Source: Oligoflexia bacterium (lineage in GTDB: Bacteria; Bdellovibrionota_G; JALEGL01). Taken from it: a DNA stretch of 64,000 nt. The stretch lies in NCBI GenBank assembly GCA_035326705.1, contig DAOLES010000004.1:1-64000 (forward strand), written 5' to 3'. The notes below the pieces were generated by a model, which made no database searches, had not been told where the DNA came from, and worked only from the letters and a program-made list of their open reading frames with translations. This document shows, in pieces, positions 27,351-35,361 of the stretch (position 1 is the stretch's first letter; every line of letters starts with the position of its first letter). The translations under genes were made by a program, and so were the position numbers.

Positions 27351-27731
27351 ATGGCAAAAAAGTTAAGTAAAAAAAAGTTAGAAGAATTTCGTAAAATCCT
27401 TTTAGAAAAAAAGAAAACGCTGGTGAATGAAGCTGTAGAAACCATGGGCGACCTAACTGAATCACAAGAGAATTATGCCGATATGACCGATCAAGCTTCT
27501 GCTGAAATGGATAGAAATTTTTTATTGCGCGTGCGTGATCGTGAACGCAAATTGATCATGAAAATCAACTCTGTTATTGCTAAAATTGATGATGGCACGT
27601 ATGGAGTTTGCGATCTTTGTGGTGACCTTATTTCTGAAGCCCGTCTTTTAGCGCGTCCAGAAACCACGCAATGCATTGAGTGCAAAACCGATATGGAAGA
27701 AATGGAACGCAAAGCCAAAATGGTTGGTTAA
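27351..27731 (+). CDS. dksA: DksA/TraR-family zinc-finger transcription regulator
   Basis: The 126-residue protein has an N-terminal coiled coil with the DxxDxA tip (DMTDQASAE), and a C-terminal four-cysteine zinc finger (CDLC then CIEC, 17 residues apart). DksA proteins bind RNA polymerase through the secondary channel and modulate promoters with ppGpp. Escherichia coli DksA is longer (151 residues), but this shorter form is common outside the gammaproteobacteria. Preceded by a strong ribosome binding site and followed by a terminator. Confidence 0.9.
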   Translation: MAKKLSKKKLEEFRKILLEKKKTLVNEAVETMGDLTESQENYADMTDQASAEMDRNFLLRVRDRERKLIMKINSVIAKIDDGTYGVCDLCGDLISEARLLARPETTQCIECKTDMEEMERKAKMVG

Positions 27732-27752
27732 TTTTAACCTTTCAATTTTTCC

Positions 27753-27776
27753 AAGAGCCGTTGATTCACGGCTCTT
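27753..27776 (+). terminator. Terminator after dksA-type gene
   Basis: AAGAGCCGT pairs perfectly with ACGGCTCTT around a 6-base loop. The following T run is short (CTTTATC). Confidence 0.75.
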
Positions 27777-27860
27777 TATCCACGCTTAGGCTTGGTAAAT
27801 TTCCTTCAATTTTAAACCTGGCTTTTGACCATTGCTCTATTTCACTGTAGAACTTTGCGC

Positions 27861-28736
27861 ATGAGCAAAATTAAAATTGCTGTGATTCCTGCTGCGGGTT
27901 TAGGCACGCGTTTTTTGCCGGCCACCAAACAAATACCCAAAGAACTTTTACCCATTGTCAACAGACCTGCCATTGAATATGTGGTGGATGAATTGGTTGA
28001 AAGCGGCATTGAAACCATTGTTTTTGTCTTGCATCCCAGTAAAATGGCCATTTTGGAGCATTTTAAAAAAAATGAACGGCTAGAAGCCGCTTTACAAACT
28101 CCAGATAAACAAGATCTTTTACATGCTGTCACGGCATACCAAAATAAAGTTAAGTTTGATTATGTGTTTCAGCATGAAGCCAAAGGTTTGGGACATGCTA
28201 TTTTATGTGCAGAAGAAAAAATAAATGAGGATTATTTTGTGGTGGCGCTTCCTGATGATTTGGTTTTACACACTACACCTTGTCTTAAACAGCTGTTGCC
28301 TTGTTTTGAAAACTATCAATCCTCTGTTTTAGCCTTAGAGCATGTACCCATGGATAGAGTGCATCAGTATGGGATTGTTTCTGGGCAAGAAGTTGCACCA
28401 CAAACCTTCAAAGTAGAGCATTTGGTAGAAAAGCCCAAAGCCGAGGATGCCCCCAGTCAAGAATCTGTCATTGGTCGTTATATTCTGCACAAAAATATTT
28501 TTAATTACATCAAAACCCAGCCCAAAGGTGCTTTGGGAGAAATTCAACTCACCGATGCATTATTAACTTTGGCCAAAGAGCAGGGCCTGTATGGTTATAG
28601 CTTTGCCGGCAAGCGCTTGGATACCGGTCAAGCGCATGGTTTTATTGAAGCAAACATCATGTATGCGCTTGAAGAAAACTCTGTTTACAAAGATAAAGTT
28701 AGAGCTATCTTAGAAGCAATACACGCAAACTTATAA
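27861..28736 (+). CDS. galU: UTP--glucose-1-phosphate uridylyltransferase
   Basis: The 291-residue nucleotidyltransferase makes UDP-glucose from UTP and glucose-1-phosphate, a donor for envelope polysaccharides. The N-terminal signature AAGLGTRFLPATKQIPKELL is diagnostic and holds the nucleotide-binding GxGTR. Further family segments are VFQHEAKGLGHAI, ALPDDLV and LGEIQLTDAL with the later KRLDTGQAHGFIEAN. The ATG at 27861 is chosen because the family begins here; an in-frame ATG-like start 36 bases upstream adds unrelated residues. Confidence 0.94.
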   Translation: MSKIKIAVIPAAGLGTRFLPATKQIPKELLPIVNRPAIEYVVDELVESGIETIVFVLHPSKMAILEHFKKNERLEAALQTPDKQDLLHAVTAYQNKVKFDYVFQHEAKGLGHAILCAEEKINEDYFVVALPDDLVLHTTPCLKQLLPCFENYQSSVLALEHVPMDRVHQYGIVSGQEVAPQTFKVEHLVEKPKAEDAPSQESVIGRYILHKNIFNYIKTQPKGALGEIQLTDALLTLAKEQGLYGYSFAGKRLDTGQAHGFIEANIMYALEENSVYKDKVRAILEAIHANL

Positions 28737-28742
28737 AACTTT

Positions 28743-29261
28743 TTATGGCTGAGGATAACAATGCCGTATATGCAATAACTTCACTGCAAGCGGCGGATCA
28801 AGCGTTTCTTCGCTTGGTATTTCCATTAAATGTTGGCTAAGAAATACCATTTTATACTCATTCCACAAATAAAATGCCTTGGTATGCATCAAATCTTCAT
28901 TAGAGGCAAAATAAATAAACACATCGCTGCCTGATAAACATTGCTTGTTTCTACGCGTATCCCCGGATAACCACATGGGTTGCGCCATTAAGCTTGTTTT
29001 ATTTAAAACTGAAAATGATAAAATTTTACTTTCTACAAAATAAGAGCCTTGTTCTGTTTTTAAATGGTGAGGAACTTTAAAAATACTAAAAATTTTTTCT
29101 TCTACATCTGTAGCAAGCATTCCTTGTTCAACCATGCAACTCAAATAGGTTTCTGCGTCCCCATAACAATTATCATTCTCTTGAGCCAAGACTGATCCAT
29201 GCCACATGAATAACATTTCTGCTGCCATAAACAGGAAAAATTTGTTTTTTATTTTTTTCAT
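28743..29261 (-). CDS. Exported protein of unknown function
   Basis: The 172-residue product begins with a basic, hydrophobic signal peptide ending GSVLAQ. The mature part has four cysteines (NCYGDAETYLSC pair, QCLSG, HCYPQP), consistent with disulfides in the periplasm. No family is recognised. It converges with galU with a 6-base gap. Confidence 0.7.
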   Translation of the reverse strand: MKKIKNKFFLFMAAEMLFMWHGSVLAQENDNCYGDAETYLSCMVEQGMLATDVEEKIFSIFKVPHHLKTEQGSYFVESKILSFSVLNKTSLMAQPMWLSGDTRRNKQCLSGSDVFIYFASNEDLMHTKAFYLWNEYKMVFLSQHLMEIPSEETLDPPLAVKLLHIRHCYPQP

Positions 29262-29453
29262 TAAAAATAACCCCTTACATCTTTTTTACTGCCATATTTA
29301 GTAGGGATTGGCAAATTCTTATTTTGCTTGAATGAATAGCAAAAACTAACTCTTAAAGCCATTGTGGGTTTTACACTGCGGCTTTTTTACGTCTTGACCT
29401 GGCCTGCATAATTGCATAGTCTTGCCAAAATCTATTGTATAGAAAGGGATGAA

Positions 29454-29996
29454 ATGAAAAAATTAGTTTTAGTGTTATGTTTATGTTTATCAAGCCTAAC
29501 CTTTGCGCAACAAGGGCTAAGCAACAATCTTGAGTTGACCAATTTGGTGATTAAACCGACCACCGAAGCGTTTGATGTTGAACAACTCAGTGCTTTTACC
29601 GGGACCTTTTATCCCAAAAACTGTGATGCCCGTAAGTTTTTTCCGCTTCAGTTCAGTGATGTCTTTTGGGCCACCGCTACCGATGGTGAAAACACTGCTG
29701 TAGGAATTGATATTTCTGGTGGTCAATATTTTTTGGGCAGTATTGAAATGGATGCCAAGTCTGTAACAACTTTGCCTAATCAAGGCCCCGGATCTTTAAC
29801 CGGCGTCACTCAAACGGGGAAATATATTATTAAAACCAGTTTAAATGGTTCAACCTTGACTGTTTTTACCCGTAAAATGAGTGAAGATAACACCACCGTG
29901 TATAACTTAGATGAAAGTGGCAACAGCTTAACCGTCACCGTTAAAAACTCATTTAACCAAGTGACTGGAACTTGTCAGTATCAGCGCAGAGATTAA
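29454..29996 (+). CDS. Exported lipocalin-like small protein, unknown
   Basis: The 180-residue product starts at the ATG at 29454, just after GAAAGGGATG. The signal peptide ends in SLTFAQ. The mature part carries two cysteines (NCDAR, TCQYQ) and a beta-rich pattern (FTGTFYPKNC) somewhat like that of the exported protein at 23029. The function is unknown. A strong terminator follows. Confidence 0.7.
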   Translation: MKKLVLVLCLCLSSLTFAQQGLSNNLELTNLVIKPTTEAFDVEQLSAFTGTFYPKNCDARKFFPLQFSDVFWATATDGENTAVGIDISGGQYFLGSIEMDAKSVTTLPNQGPGSLTGVTQTGKYIIKTSLNGSTLTVFTRKMSEDNTTVYNLDESGNSLTVTVKNSFNQVTGTCQYQRRD

Positions 29997-30031
29997 TCAC
30001 TGAATACCGTGTATTTGCTTTATCCAATTTT

Positions 30032-30065
30032 AAAGCCCAGCCTAAACATAGGCTGGGCTTTTTTG
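30032..30065 (+). terminator. Strong rho-independent terminator
   Basis: A perfect 12-bp stem, AAAGCCCAGCCT (30032-30043) with AGGCTGGGCTTT (30050-30061), a 6-base loop and a T run. It ends the exported protein gene before priA. Confidence 0.9.
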
Positions 30066-30119
30066 TTTACTTTAAAAAGCACTGGTCGCCCATGGCTGTT
30101 TTAAGGTATAAGCCTTTGG

Positions 30120-32543
30120 GTGACTCCTGTTGTTGACATTGCCTTAACGCTACCCTTGGATCAAACCTATACCTACAAAGTTCCAGAAGGTTTTTCTCCT
30201 CAGTTGGGACAAAGGGTATTGGTGCCTTTTCAAAACCGAACCTTAACCGGCTTTGTGTTTTCTTCCGTTAGACAAATGGATCCAGACCCAAACAACAGCA
30301 AACGTTATAAAAACATTCATTCTATTCTGGATCAACACGCTTTACTCAATGAAGAACAAATTGAACTGGTTCATTATTTGAGCCAATATTATGGCGCCTC
30401 TTTGGGTGAAAGCCTCAATACAGTTTTACCGCCGGGTTTATTGAAACAAAGCAAGCGCAAAATTGTGGTTGTTGCCCAAGAAAGTGCGCACACAGATACT
30501 AAGATCAATGCCGTTTGGCAAAACTTGTTTGGCCGCAGCACTTTAGATTATCAACATTTTTTACGGCAACACCCAAAAAGTCAAAGCCTTTTAAATAAAC
30601 TGGCACAAGAGGGTTGGATACGTATTGAAAGTTTACTGCAAAACAGCACGGCCATTGAACATTACGAGAGTTATTATTCTTTATCTAAAAATGTAAGTGT
30701 TATTGGTCGTTTGGGAAAAAATCAAAAAAAGCTGCTTGATTTATTTTTGCATGACAATGTGATTATCAGTAAAAGTGACTTGGCTCACGTTGATCTTAAA
30801 CTCACGCAAACCGCTAAGGACCTGGTAAAAAAAGGTATTTTGCTTGAAGAAAAAAGTTTAAAAGATCTTAACAGTCATGATGTTTTTTTACATGCGCCGC
30901 AACATACACTTAACCCTGAGCAACAGCATGCCGTTGAGCAAATTAACAAGGCTATTCTTGGTCAACAAGCACAAGAGTTTTTACTGTATGGTCCAACAGG
31001 CAGCGGTAAAACTGAGGTTTATTTAAACTGTGCTCAAACTGCATTAAGCCAAGGAAAAACCGTTTTGGCTTTGGTGCCTGAAATTGCCTTAACCCCACAG
31101 TTTATTGGCAGATTCAGAGCCCGCTTTGCCGATCAAGTGGCCGTCTTGCACAGTGCGCTTAATGCCAGTGAACGTTTAACCCAATGGCAAAGAATAGTGC
31201 AAGGTGAGGCCAAGGTTGTGATTGGTGCGCGCAGCGCTATTTTTTCACCCTTAAAAAACATAGGTTTGCTCATCTTGGATGAAGAACATGACAGTTCTTA
31301 CAAGCAACATGAAGGTTTAAAATACCACTGTAAACATTTGGCACAAGTAAGGACACAAAAACAGCACGCTGTTTTGCTTTTAGGTTCAGCCACCCCCAGC
31401 ATGGAAAGTTATTTTACCAGTACATTAGATCAATCAAAGTGCTTAACTTTATTAAACCGTGCGCATAAACACAGTCAGTTGGCAGACACAGAAATTGTTA
31501 ACATCAAACAGGAGTTTAAAAGCTTTGCTGAAAAAGGTTTAATTTCAGAAAAATTAAAACATGCCTTACAAGAAACCTTAGAAAAAGGACAGCAGTCCGT
31601 TGTTTTCCTGAACCGCCGTGGTTTTGCCCCTATTATTTTATGCACCAGCTGTGGTGAAAGCCAAAAATGCCCGCATTGCAGTGTGGCCTTGACCTATCAT
31701 AAAAGCAGTCAAAGTTACGAATGTCATTACTGTGGTTTTTCTAAACCCAAACAAAGCCGCTGCGGCCACTGCCAGCAAGGCAAAGTCATTCATTTGGGTT
31801 TGGGAACAGAAGCCGTAGAGCAAGAATTAAAACGCTATTTCCCGGACGCTAATATTGCCCGTATGGATCGTGACATCTTAAAAAAGAAAAACGCGCATAA
31901 AGATCTTTTACAACAATTGGCCTATGGTCAAATTGATATCTTGGTGGGCACACAAATGGTGACCAAGGGCTTGGATATAGAAAACGTTACTTTGGTGGGT
32001 GTATTATTGGCTGATCAAAGTTTACATTTTCCAGATTTTAGAGCGGCTGAAACGACCTTTGCTTTGTTAACCCAAGTCATTGGCCGCAGTGGTCGTGGTC
32101 AATTTAAAGGCAAAGCCTTAATCCAAACCATGCAACCTGATCACTACGCCATCAAACATGCCATGCAGCAAGATTATGCTGCTTTTTATGCGCAAGAAAT
32201 TCAATTCAGACAAGAGTTGGCTTATCCACCTTTTGAACAAATGGCTTTGTTTAATTTTAGCAGTAAAGATGAACGTTTGTGTCAACAAACAGCACAATGG
32301 CTGGCTAAGCAGGCCACAGCTTGGCAAAAAAACTTAAAACTTGAACTTTCATTTTTGGGTCCAGCACCCTCACCGCTAAAAAAAATTAAAGATGTGTATC
32401 GCTATCAGTTTTTGCTTAAAGGCAAAGATAAAACAATTTTGCATGACTTTGTATTAAAGCTGCATCATGCTGCTAAACAGGCTTTAGCCACAAATAAAAA
32501 GGTCAACATCCATATGGACATTGACCCCTATCATTTTTTATAA
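30120..32543 (+). CDS. priA: Primosomal replication-restart helicase PriA
   Basis: The 807-residue superfamily 2 helicase reloads the replisome at collapsed forks. The N-terminal DNA-binding domain comes first, then Walker A GPTGSGKTE (about residue 290) and DEEH (ILDEEHDSSYKQHEG, about 385), followed by the PriA zinc-binding region with eight cysteines in CxxC pairs (about 507-557: CTSCGES, CPHC, CHYCGF, CGHC) and motifs V-VI (LVGTQMVTKGLDIENV; TQVIGRSGRG). Length is slightly above the Escherichia coli protein. The start codon is a GTG with only a distant purine-rich site. Confidence 0.94.
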   Translation: MTPVVDIALTLPLDQTYTYKVPEGFSPQLGQRVLVPFQNRTLTGFVFSSVRQMDPDPNNSKRYKNIHSILDQHALLNEEQIELVHYLSQYYGASLGESLNTVLPPGLLKQSKRKIVVVAQESAHTDTKINAVWQNLFGRSTLDYQHFLRQHPKSQSLLNKLAQEGWIRIESLLQNSTAIEHYESYYSLSKNVSVIGRLGKNQKKLLDLFLHDNVIISKSDLAHVDLKLTQTAKDLVKKGILLEEKSLKDLNSHDVFLHAPQHTLNPEQQHAVEQINKAILGQQAQEFLLYGPTGSGKTEVYLNCAQTALSQGKTVLALVPEIALTPQFIGRFRARFADQVAVLHSALNASERLTQWQRIVQGEAKVVIGARSAIFSPLKNIGLLILDEEHDSSYKQHEGLKYHCKHLAQVRTQKQHAVLLLGSATPSMESYFTSTLDQSKCLTLLNRAHKHSQLADTEIVNIKQEFKSFAEKGLISEKLKHALQETLEKGQQSVVFLNRRGFAPIILCTSCGESQKCPHCSVALTYHKSSQSYECHYCGFSKPKQSRCGHCQQGKVIHLGLGTEAVEQELKRYFPDANIARMDRDILKKKNAHKDLLQQLAYGQIDILVGTQMVTKGLDIENVTLVGVLLADQSLHFPDFRAAETTFALLTQVIGRSGRGQFKGKALIQTMQPDHYAIKHAMQQDYAAFYAQEIQFRQELAYPPFEQMALFNFSSKDERLCQQTAQWLAKQATAWQKNLKLELSFLGPAPSPLKKIKDVYRYQFLLKGKDKTILHDFVLKLHHAAKQALATNKKVNIHMDIDPYHFL

Positions 32544-32554
32544 GTTTTTAAAGT

Positions 32555-33175
32555 TTAGCTGGTGTGTTGCTTACAGGAGTATTCAACAAACACGATATTG
32601 CTTTGATTTTCTCCCTTTAGCAAAGAATACAACGGCATTTTAAACTCAGAATAGTTAAAAATTAAACCATAGCGGCTACCGTGCTTAAACGAAATTGGAT
32701 CAAATACCAACATGGAAGGGAAACTCTTGCTAACTTCACCCGATGTTATTAATTCACTGGGTAGAACAAACATACGGGTATACGGTCTAGGACATCGCTC
32801 TGGATCAGAAATAATATCAGTAGATAAAAAATTATCTAGATCACCGTTCAATTGTTCATTGCTCATACTCCCCAAATATTCAATGAGAAATATTCTACTG
32901 CTTCGAGTATACGCTACTTCATCAATACGATAGCCTTCTTTTAGCATAACCACTTGTTCTGAAATGGTCCGTTTAGCGTGCGCATTCATGCGTATTAAAC
33001 TGTTATTATCCTGCTTCATATAAACTAGACCATCTTGCAGCATGCTCCAAAAATTAACATCCACATCTTCCACATCTATCTCTACGACCGATCTTGGATT
33101 GAATGTTTGCGCCCAAACACAGGTTGTAGCCAAAAACATGCTTAAAAAACTTAACTTAAACTTTTTATACTTCAT
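32555..33175 (-). CDS. Exported protein of unknown function
   Basis: The 206-residue product starts at the ATG at 33175, six bases after AAGGGGA; upstream in-frame starts exist at 33181 and 33238. The signal peptide ends TTCVWAQ. The mature part has two cysteines (one in ERCPRPYTRM, one near the end) and no recognised family. It converges with priA, 11 bases apart. Confidence 0.7.
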   Translation of the reverse strand: MKYKKFKLSFLSMFLATTCVWAQTFNPRSVVEIDVEDVDVNFWSMLQDGLVYMKQDNNSLIRMNAHAKRTISEQVVMLKEGYRIDEVAYTRSSRIFLIEYLGSMSNEQLNGDLDNFLSTDIISDPERCPRPYTRMFVLPSELITSGEVSKSFPSMLVFDPISFKHGSRYGLIFNYSEFKMPLYSLLKGENQSNIVFVEYSCKQHTS

Positions 33176-33378
33176 AATCATTCCCCTTGATAAAGTTACC
33201 CCAAACTTATGCAAATATGGCATTTTTGTCAAAAACATATTTTGCCTAATTTTTAATGCTATCTAACTGGTTTTATAGGTTTTTCTAGGACTATTATTTT
33301 TTTGACAAGGCCTTATAAAGTCTGTTTTAAACAATACTTAGGAATTGATGACCTATTTTTTAAAAAAAAGGAGCCCTT

Positions 33379-33984
33379 ATGCACAAGCGTTTTACCCTGC
33401 ACAAATCTACCACACTTATTGATGTTCTTTGGCACCCTGATACTTTCAATCAGACGCAAAGTTTGTTGCGTCAGATCACCTTGATTGTCTTGGGTTCAGT
33501 CTTGATGGCAGCCAGTGCCTATGTAGAAATTCCTTTTTATCCAGTGCCCATTACCGGACAAACCTTTGCCGTGATTTTAATTTCTTTATGTTTTGGCAGC
33601 CGTTTGGCTTTTTTAAGTACTTTAACCTATTTGGCTGAAGGTGCCTTAGGCTTACCGGTTTTTGCTGGTGGGGCAGCAGGTTACATCCATTTATTTTCAC
33701 CCTCAGGTGGGTATTTGTTTGGCTTCTTGGCCGCAGCTTTGGTCAGTGGTTTATTTGCCGAACAGGGTTATGATAAACACCCCATCAAATTGGCTTTGGC
33801 CATCACCTTGGGTCACGCCATTATTTTTGCCTTTGGCTTAGTGGGTTTAGGTTTGTACTTTGGTTTTGATCAGCCTCTGCTGACCTGGGGCTTGTATCCT
33901 TTTATTCCTGGTTTATGCGTAAAAACCTTGGCCATTTTGGCAGTACTCTCTCCCGCTTGGGCCTGGGTAAAACGTTTTAAATAA
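33379..33984 (+). CDS. bioY: Biotin transporter, BioY family
   Basis: The 201-residue integral membrane protein is the substrate-binding S component of biotin energy-coupling-factor transport. Family features include YVEIPFYPVPITGQTFAV after the first helix and GLPVFAGGAAGYIHLFSPSG, which form the biotin site, and about six membrane helices. AAGGAG precedes the ATG by six bases. No BioM/BioN module is nearby, so it may act alone or with a shared module. The first about 30 residues are a cytoplasmic extension. Confidence 0.9.
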   Translation: MHKRFTLHKSTTLIDVLWHPDTFNQTQSLLRQITLIVLGSVLMAASAYVEIPFYPVPITGQTFAVILISLCFGSRLAFLSTLTYLAEGALGLPVFAGGAAGYIHLFSPSGGYLFGFLAAALVSGLFAEQGYDKHPIKLALAITLGHAIIFAFGLVGLGLYFGFDQPLLTWGLYPFIPGLCVKTLAILAVLSPAWAWVKRFK

Positions 33985-33990
33985 ACGGTT

Positions 33991-34017
33991 CCAAAAGGTA
34001 CCCTGTACCTTTTAGTA
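33991..34017. repeat. Hairpin repeat, copy 2 (AAAAGGTAC...GTACCTTTT)
   Basis: AAAAGGTAC and GTACCTTTT pair perfectly across a 3-base loop, seven bases after the bioY stop. The 27-base unit is nearly the same as 17039-17065. It may also serve as a terminator of bioY. Confidence 0.7.
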
Positions 34018-34032
34018 ATATATAAAAGTCCA

Positions 34033-34563
34033 ATGGATTGTTTTTTTCAAGCTGCAGATTTGCTTTTTCAAAAACGGCTGAGTCCGACTGGGGATGCTAT
34101 TCTTGCCTCACGCAAAACTTTTGAAAAAGTAAATTTTAATCATGTTGCCTTATTTATTTCTGACTGTGAATTAATCCATGCCGTTGACCCTGGAGGTGTT
34201 GAGCGCATTAGTTTAATGGATCTGTTAAGTTCAGGACAAAACATACACGTGATGCGGATTAAAACCTTAAGCCAAGATGAAAAAAATAGGGTGATCAACA
34301 AAGCTTTGGCACAATTGGGAAAACCGTATGACTTGGCTTTTTGTGGAGCAACAGACGCCTTTTACTGCAGCAGCTTTATCCAGTTTTTATTTCCGCAATA
34401 CTTTGATCTGCAGCCCATGACCTTTAAGGATAAACAAACACAAATGTTTCATCCGTATTGGCTTGAGCATTTTAAGAAAATTGGCCAGGCTATTCCTGAA
34501 GGCGCTTTAGGCACGCATCCCATGGGTTTATTTCATTCTGAATATTTATCTGAGGTTTCTTAA
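34033..34563 (+). CDS. YiiX/NlpC-P60-like permuted papain-fold hydrolase
   Basis: The 176-residue product resembles YiiX/YebB-like cysteine hydrolases of the permuted NlpC/P60 superfamily. The early DLLFQKRLS is followed by FNHVALFIS, with the candidate catalytic histidine, then GGVERISLMDLLSSG and the late AFYCSSFIQFLFP, with the candidate catalytic cysteine. Relatives cut amide or ester bonds of lipids or peptidoglycan; the substrate is unknown here. No signal peptide is seen. The start at 34033 lacks a strong ribosome binding site. Confidence 0.75.
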   Translation: MDCFFQAADLLFQKRLSPTGDAILASRKTFEKVNFNHVALFISDCELIHAVDPGGVERISLMDLLSSGQNIHVMRIKTLSQDEKNRVINKALAQLGKPYDLAFCGATDAFYCSSFIQFLFPQYFDLQPMTFKDKQTQMFHPYWLEHFKKIGQAIPEGALGTHPMGLFHSEYLSEVS

Positions 34564-34611
34564 CACCTTATAATCCATAACGCTGATGACACGCTTATTT
34601 TTATATGTGCT

Positions 34612-34651
34612 TGGCTGATTGGGCTTTAGCCCTCAAGATCTTGGCACAATA
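34612..34651. repeat. Dispersed repeat GGCTGATYGGGC, copy A
   Basis: GGCTGATTGGGC-TTT-AGCCCTCAAG has the inverted core GGGCT/AGCCC, flanked by TGTGC and GCACA. About 30 of 36 bases match a unit at 46095-46130. It lies in the gap between the convergent YiiX-like and HIT genes. Confidence 0.6.
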
Positions 34652-34701
34652 AAAAATAGTCCTTCAAAATTAATTATAGCAAATGTGTAAAGCTTATACC
34701 T

Positions 34702-34770
34702 CAAGAAAATTTCTTACTCTCGCTAGTCCTTGCTACGCTGCGGAGACGATCGTTTAAAGAAATTTTCTTG
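34702..34770. repeat. Perfect 14-bp inverted repeat with 41-base centre
   Basis: CAAGAAAATTTCTT (34702-34715) is exactly inverted at 34757-34770 as AAGAAATTTTCTTG. The central part is GC-richer than its surroundings. It lies in the same convergent gap as the dispersed repeat copy A. No other gene is seen in the gap 34564-34825. Confidence 0.65.
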
Positions 34771-34825
34771 TGCTAATATCACTCACTTAAAAGATTTACC
34801 TTATCAGTACATTCAACGCTGCTTT

Positions 34826-35317
34826 TTAAAACTCAGGCTTTAATTTTTGGTAGGTCTGTTCTAAGGTTTCTGGTAACACGCGGGTTTCACCAATGATGGG
34901 CATAAAGTTGCTATCGCCCACCCAGCGTGGGACCAAATGATAATGCAGATGTTGCGGAATACCGGCGCCACCGGCTTTACCTATATTCATACCTATGTTG
35001 CAGCCATCCATGCTGCTTTTGTTTTGTAATGCTTTTAGACTTTGTCCCATAAAGTTTTGCATTTCCTGATGACAGGCTTGGGATAAATCCAAGTAGTCAT
35101 CACCATGCTGATAGGGAATGACCATGATGTGCCCGCAGCTGTATGGAAATTTATTCAGAATAATCAAACTGTGTTCACCGCGATACAAAACCAAATTTTG
35201 TGCATCGTTATTGGCATCATCTTCAATGATGCCACAAAAAATGCAAGTGTGGTTTTTTTGTTTATGCGGATTGTTCTTGATAAAATCCAAACGCCACGGT
35301 GTAAATAAACGCTGCAT
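34826..35317 (-). CDS. HIT-family nucleotide hydrolase/transferase
   Basis: The 163-residue protein belongs to the histidine triad superfamily, which acts on nucleoside-phosphate bonds such as diadenosine polyphosphates. The catalytic triad is clear in HLHYHLVPRW near residue 122-131. The N-terminal CIFCGIIED and the segment NKFPYSCGHIMVIPYQHG are as in the Ap4A-phosphorylase-like branch. It is probably cytoplasmic. Its true substrate is not indicated. Confidence 0.9.
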   Translation of the reverse strand: MQRLFTPWRLDFIKNNPHKQKNHTCIFCGIIEDDANNDAQNLVLYRGEHSLIILNKFPYSCGHIMVIPYQHGDDYLDLSQACHQEMQNFMGQSLKALQNKSSMDGCNIGMNIGKAGGAGIPQHLHYHLVPRWVGDSNFMPIIGETRVLPETLEQTYQKLKPEF

Positions 35318-35361
35318 GCTTTATGTTTACCGTATCTTTGTCTATTGATAAATAAAAAAAC

